64,000 nucleotides of DNA from Pedobacter nutrimenti (GTDB lineage: Bacteria; Bacteroidota; Bacteroidia; Sphingobacteriales; Sphingobacteriaceae): the NCBI RefSeq assembly GCF_003208655.1, contig NZ_QKLU01000004.1, forward strand, positions 372,001 through 436,000, read 5' to 3'. The notes beneath the pieces were generated by a model. The model did no database searches. It was not told the origin of the DNA and saw only the letters and a list, made by a program, of their open reading frames with translations. Every line of letters begins with the position of its first letter. The first letter of the stretch is position 1. A program made the translations under genes and the position numbers. Positions 62,889 through 64,000 of the stretch are shown here, one piece after another.

Positions 62889-62990
62889 AAAATATGAATT
62901 ATGGGGTTAGCTAAACAAAGATATAGAATACCCATATAACTCACTGATATAAGACTAATAAAGTATATAGTTTACGTACCCTTGGGCTAG

Positions 62991-63069
62991 GGTTGGCGTA
63001 GGGTTGCTGTACCCCAGGGGTACAGCAACCCTACGCCAACCGTACAGCAACGGTAGGCCAACCCTAGGG
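62991..63069. repeat. Perfect 25-bp-arm hairpin with an alternative third arm (REP-like)
   Basis: Arm 1 (62991-63015, GGTTGGCGTAG...TGTACCCC) and arm 2 (63017-63041) are exact complements with one base between. A partly matching copy of arm 2 follows at 63042-63069 (GTACAGCAACGG, TAGGCCAACCCTAGGG), whose last part also pairs with CTAGGG just before arm 1, allowing an alternative hairpin. No T run follows, so a simple terminator is unlikely. Confidence 0.8.
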
Positions 63070-63075
63070 ATGTTC

Positions 63076-63119
63076 AGTACTTTATCAGTGCTTTACCAGT
63101 ACTTTATCAATGTTTTGTC
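63076..63119. repeat. Four 11-bp tandem repeats
   Basis: Units AGTACTTTATC, AGTGCTTTACC, AGTACTTTATC and AATGTTTTGTC follow directly, units 1 and 3 identical. The 11-bp period equals one helical turn. They sit between the hairpin element and the end of the gene 63138-63353. Confidence 0.75.
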
Positions 63120-63137
63120 AATAGAGTACAGCTGTAT

Positions 63138-63353
63138 TTATTCTGCCCTGTCAAACTGGACAAAAACAGCACCCTCGCTGCCCATGGTATGGTACTCCAG
63201 TCTGATTTCTCCGGCATCAATTAATCTCTTTACGCGGAAACGGACTTCCTGTTCACTGAGCCCCAGCTGTTTTGATAATTTTTCAATAAGCGCTTGCTCC
63301 TGTTCGGGGCTAACTGGATGCACCACAATGTCTGTGTCTTCTGATTCTTTCAT
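63138..63353 (-). CDS. Small hypothetical protein, winged-helix-like
   Basis: A 71-residue protein. The middle (LIEKLSKQLGLSEQEVRFRVKRLIDAGEIRLEYH) reads as helix-turn-helix followed by a beta wing, like a winged-helix fragment, but I recognise no family. It lies 34 bases after 63388-63651 on the same strand, so the two form a pair of unknown role. Confidence 0.55.
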   Translation of the reverse strand: MKESEDTDIVVHPVSPEQEQALIEKLSKQLGLSEQEVRFRVKRLIDAGEIRLEYHTMGSEGAVFVQFDRAE

Positions 63354-63387
63354 CGTCGTATTTCATTAAGTTTAAGGGATCTTGTGA

Positions 63388-63651
63388 TTACTGCTTACCC
63401 TGGTTTTCATGGGTGTCTTTACAATAAACGGCCACCAAAAGGGCATCCAATTGTTCGTAAAAGGTAGTCAGGTTTTCCTTTTCAATAACCGAAAGGCTGG
63501 CCCAGCTTTCGGAAAAAGCCAGTTTAAAAAGTTGCCAAAGCAGGTTTTGGCTTTCTTCCAGGTGATAGTCTGAAAAGAAAGCGCTGATCAGCTGAGCAGA
63601 TAAAGGAGTTTGATCGGGCTGGTTTGGGTTTTGGTGGCTTTCCTGCTTCAT
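63388..63651 (-). CDS. Small hypothetical protein
   Basis: An 87-residue, mostly helical protein with a Gln/Asn/Pro-rich start and a Trp/Phe-rich middle (ESQNLLWQLFKLAFSESW). No signal peptide or transmembrane segment. It precedes 63138-63353 and is probably co-transcribed. Nothing indicates a function. Confidence 0.5.
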   Translation of the reverse strand: MKQESHQNPNQPDQTPLSAQLISAFFSDYHLEESQNLLWQLFKLAFSESWASLSVIEKENLTTFYEQLDALLVAVYCKDTHENQGKQ

Positions 63652-63972
63652 TTAAAATGTATGTTTTAAATGAGCCCCGGGCGGGATTCTGGAACAAGGC
63701 TATCGCTTAAAAAACAATAGCGTTATGGACTCTAAATACCGCCCTACCTGGCTTCTCACGGCCATGAACACGGATTTACAATAGAGCCCACAACGCTATA
63801 GTGCATTCAAATGTATGCAAAATATTGTCATGGGCATTAATCTATTGTCTCGGTTCTGTAATTGTGAGAATTTGGTAGGCGAGACTCTTGTTAATACCTC
63901 AGTTAAGAAGTGTGTATGTTATTTTTCGTTTTACTTCATTCCTTAGTTTCAAATAATTTTTAACCCCGCTTT
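63652..63972. other. Intergenic region with short inverted repeats
   Basis: No gene longer than a few codons is visible. ATAGCGTT (63717-63724) and AACGCTAT (63792-63799) are inverted repeats 67 bases apart, and GTCTCG and CGAGAC form another pair near 63850-63890. A structured leader or ncRNA is possible, but no known family is recognised. Confidence 0.5.
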
Positions 63973-64000
63973 ATGAAAATCAAAACCACCATTCATTTAC
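63973..64000 (+). CDS. Start of a plus-strand gene cut by the right edge
   Basis: ATG at 63973 opens MKIKTTIHL, which could be the start of a signal peptide. Only nine codons are visible, so the product is not identifiable and the start itself is tentative. Confidence 0.35.

Noticed and set aside
63076..63119. CRISPR-like array
   Set aside because: Units are 11 bp, directly adjacent without spacers and degenerate; no cas genes are present.

Overview
The window looks like the chromosome of a Bacteroidota bacterium of the Sphingobacteriaceae, most likely Pedobacter or a close relative. The evidence is Bacteroidota-type signal peptides ending in AQ and short lipoboxes, Bacteroidota promoter boxes (TTTG about 21 bp before TAnnTTTG), HmuY, TamL, DUF6443 RHS proteins and CarboxypepD-regulatory TonB receptors. 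The genus is inferred from protein character only; no search was run.

Region 1 (1-18.9 kb) is accessory surface and conflict DNA, almost all on the minus strand. It holds (a) a pair of giant secreted RHS proteins, 7100-10408 and 3701-7087, the second with a variable C-terminal domain that overlaps a small membrane protein gene, followed by a train of small orphan lipoprotein and membrane genes (1186-3704) that resemble an immunity or orphan store; and (b) nine paralogous secreted fibre-like proteins (one cut by the left edge, eight at 10731-18857). Each has its own N-terminal domain joined to a near-identical C-terminal module and coiled coil. An imperfect palindrome next to a possible promoter occurs before the RHS pair, before the 10731-11900 gene and before the seven-gene fibre operon. 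This suggests that the RHS shell and the fibres are co-regulated.

Region 2 (19-36.2 kb) is centred on iron and heme. A TonB-dependent siderophore-type receptor with a DUF4198 partner (19089-22272) and a complete heme locus (hmuR-hmuY-hmuT-hmuU-hmuV-hmuS, 34927 down to 27626) share a 23-bp operator-like motif, once before the first receptor and twice before hmuR. Between them lie a DUF2807 protein with direct repeats that resemble a LytTR site, an FMN reductase, an MlaE/MlaF-type lipid ABC pair and an RlmI-like methyltransferase.

Region 3 (36.3-64 kb) is mostly core genome: a HupE/UreJ-like protein, a beta-propeller phosphoesterase, both topoisomerase IV subunits (parC and parE, 11 kb apart), cytidine deaminase, the tamB-tamL envelope pair, a YihY membrane protein, two histidine kinases, an MFS symporter, a RhlE-like helicase, a class II cyclic-nucleotide phosphodiesterase and an aminopeptidase P. 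Near the right edge an intergenic element combines a perfect 25-bp-arm hairpin, an alternative half-copy and four 11-bp tandem repeats.

I saw no tRNA, rRNA, CRISPR array, insertion sequence, integrase or transposase.
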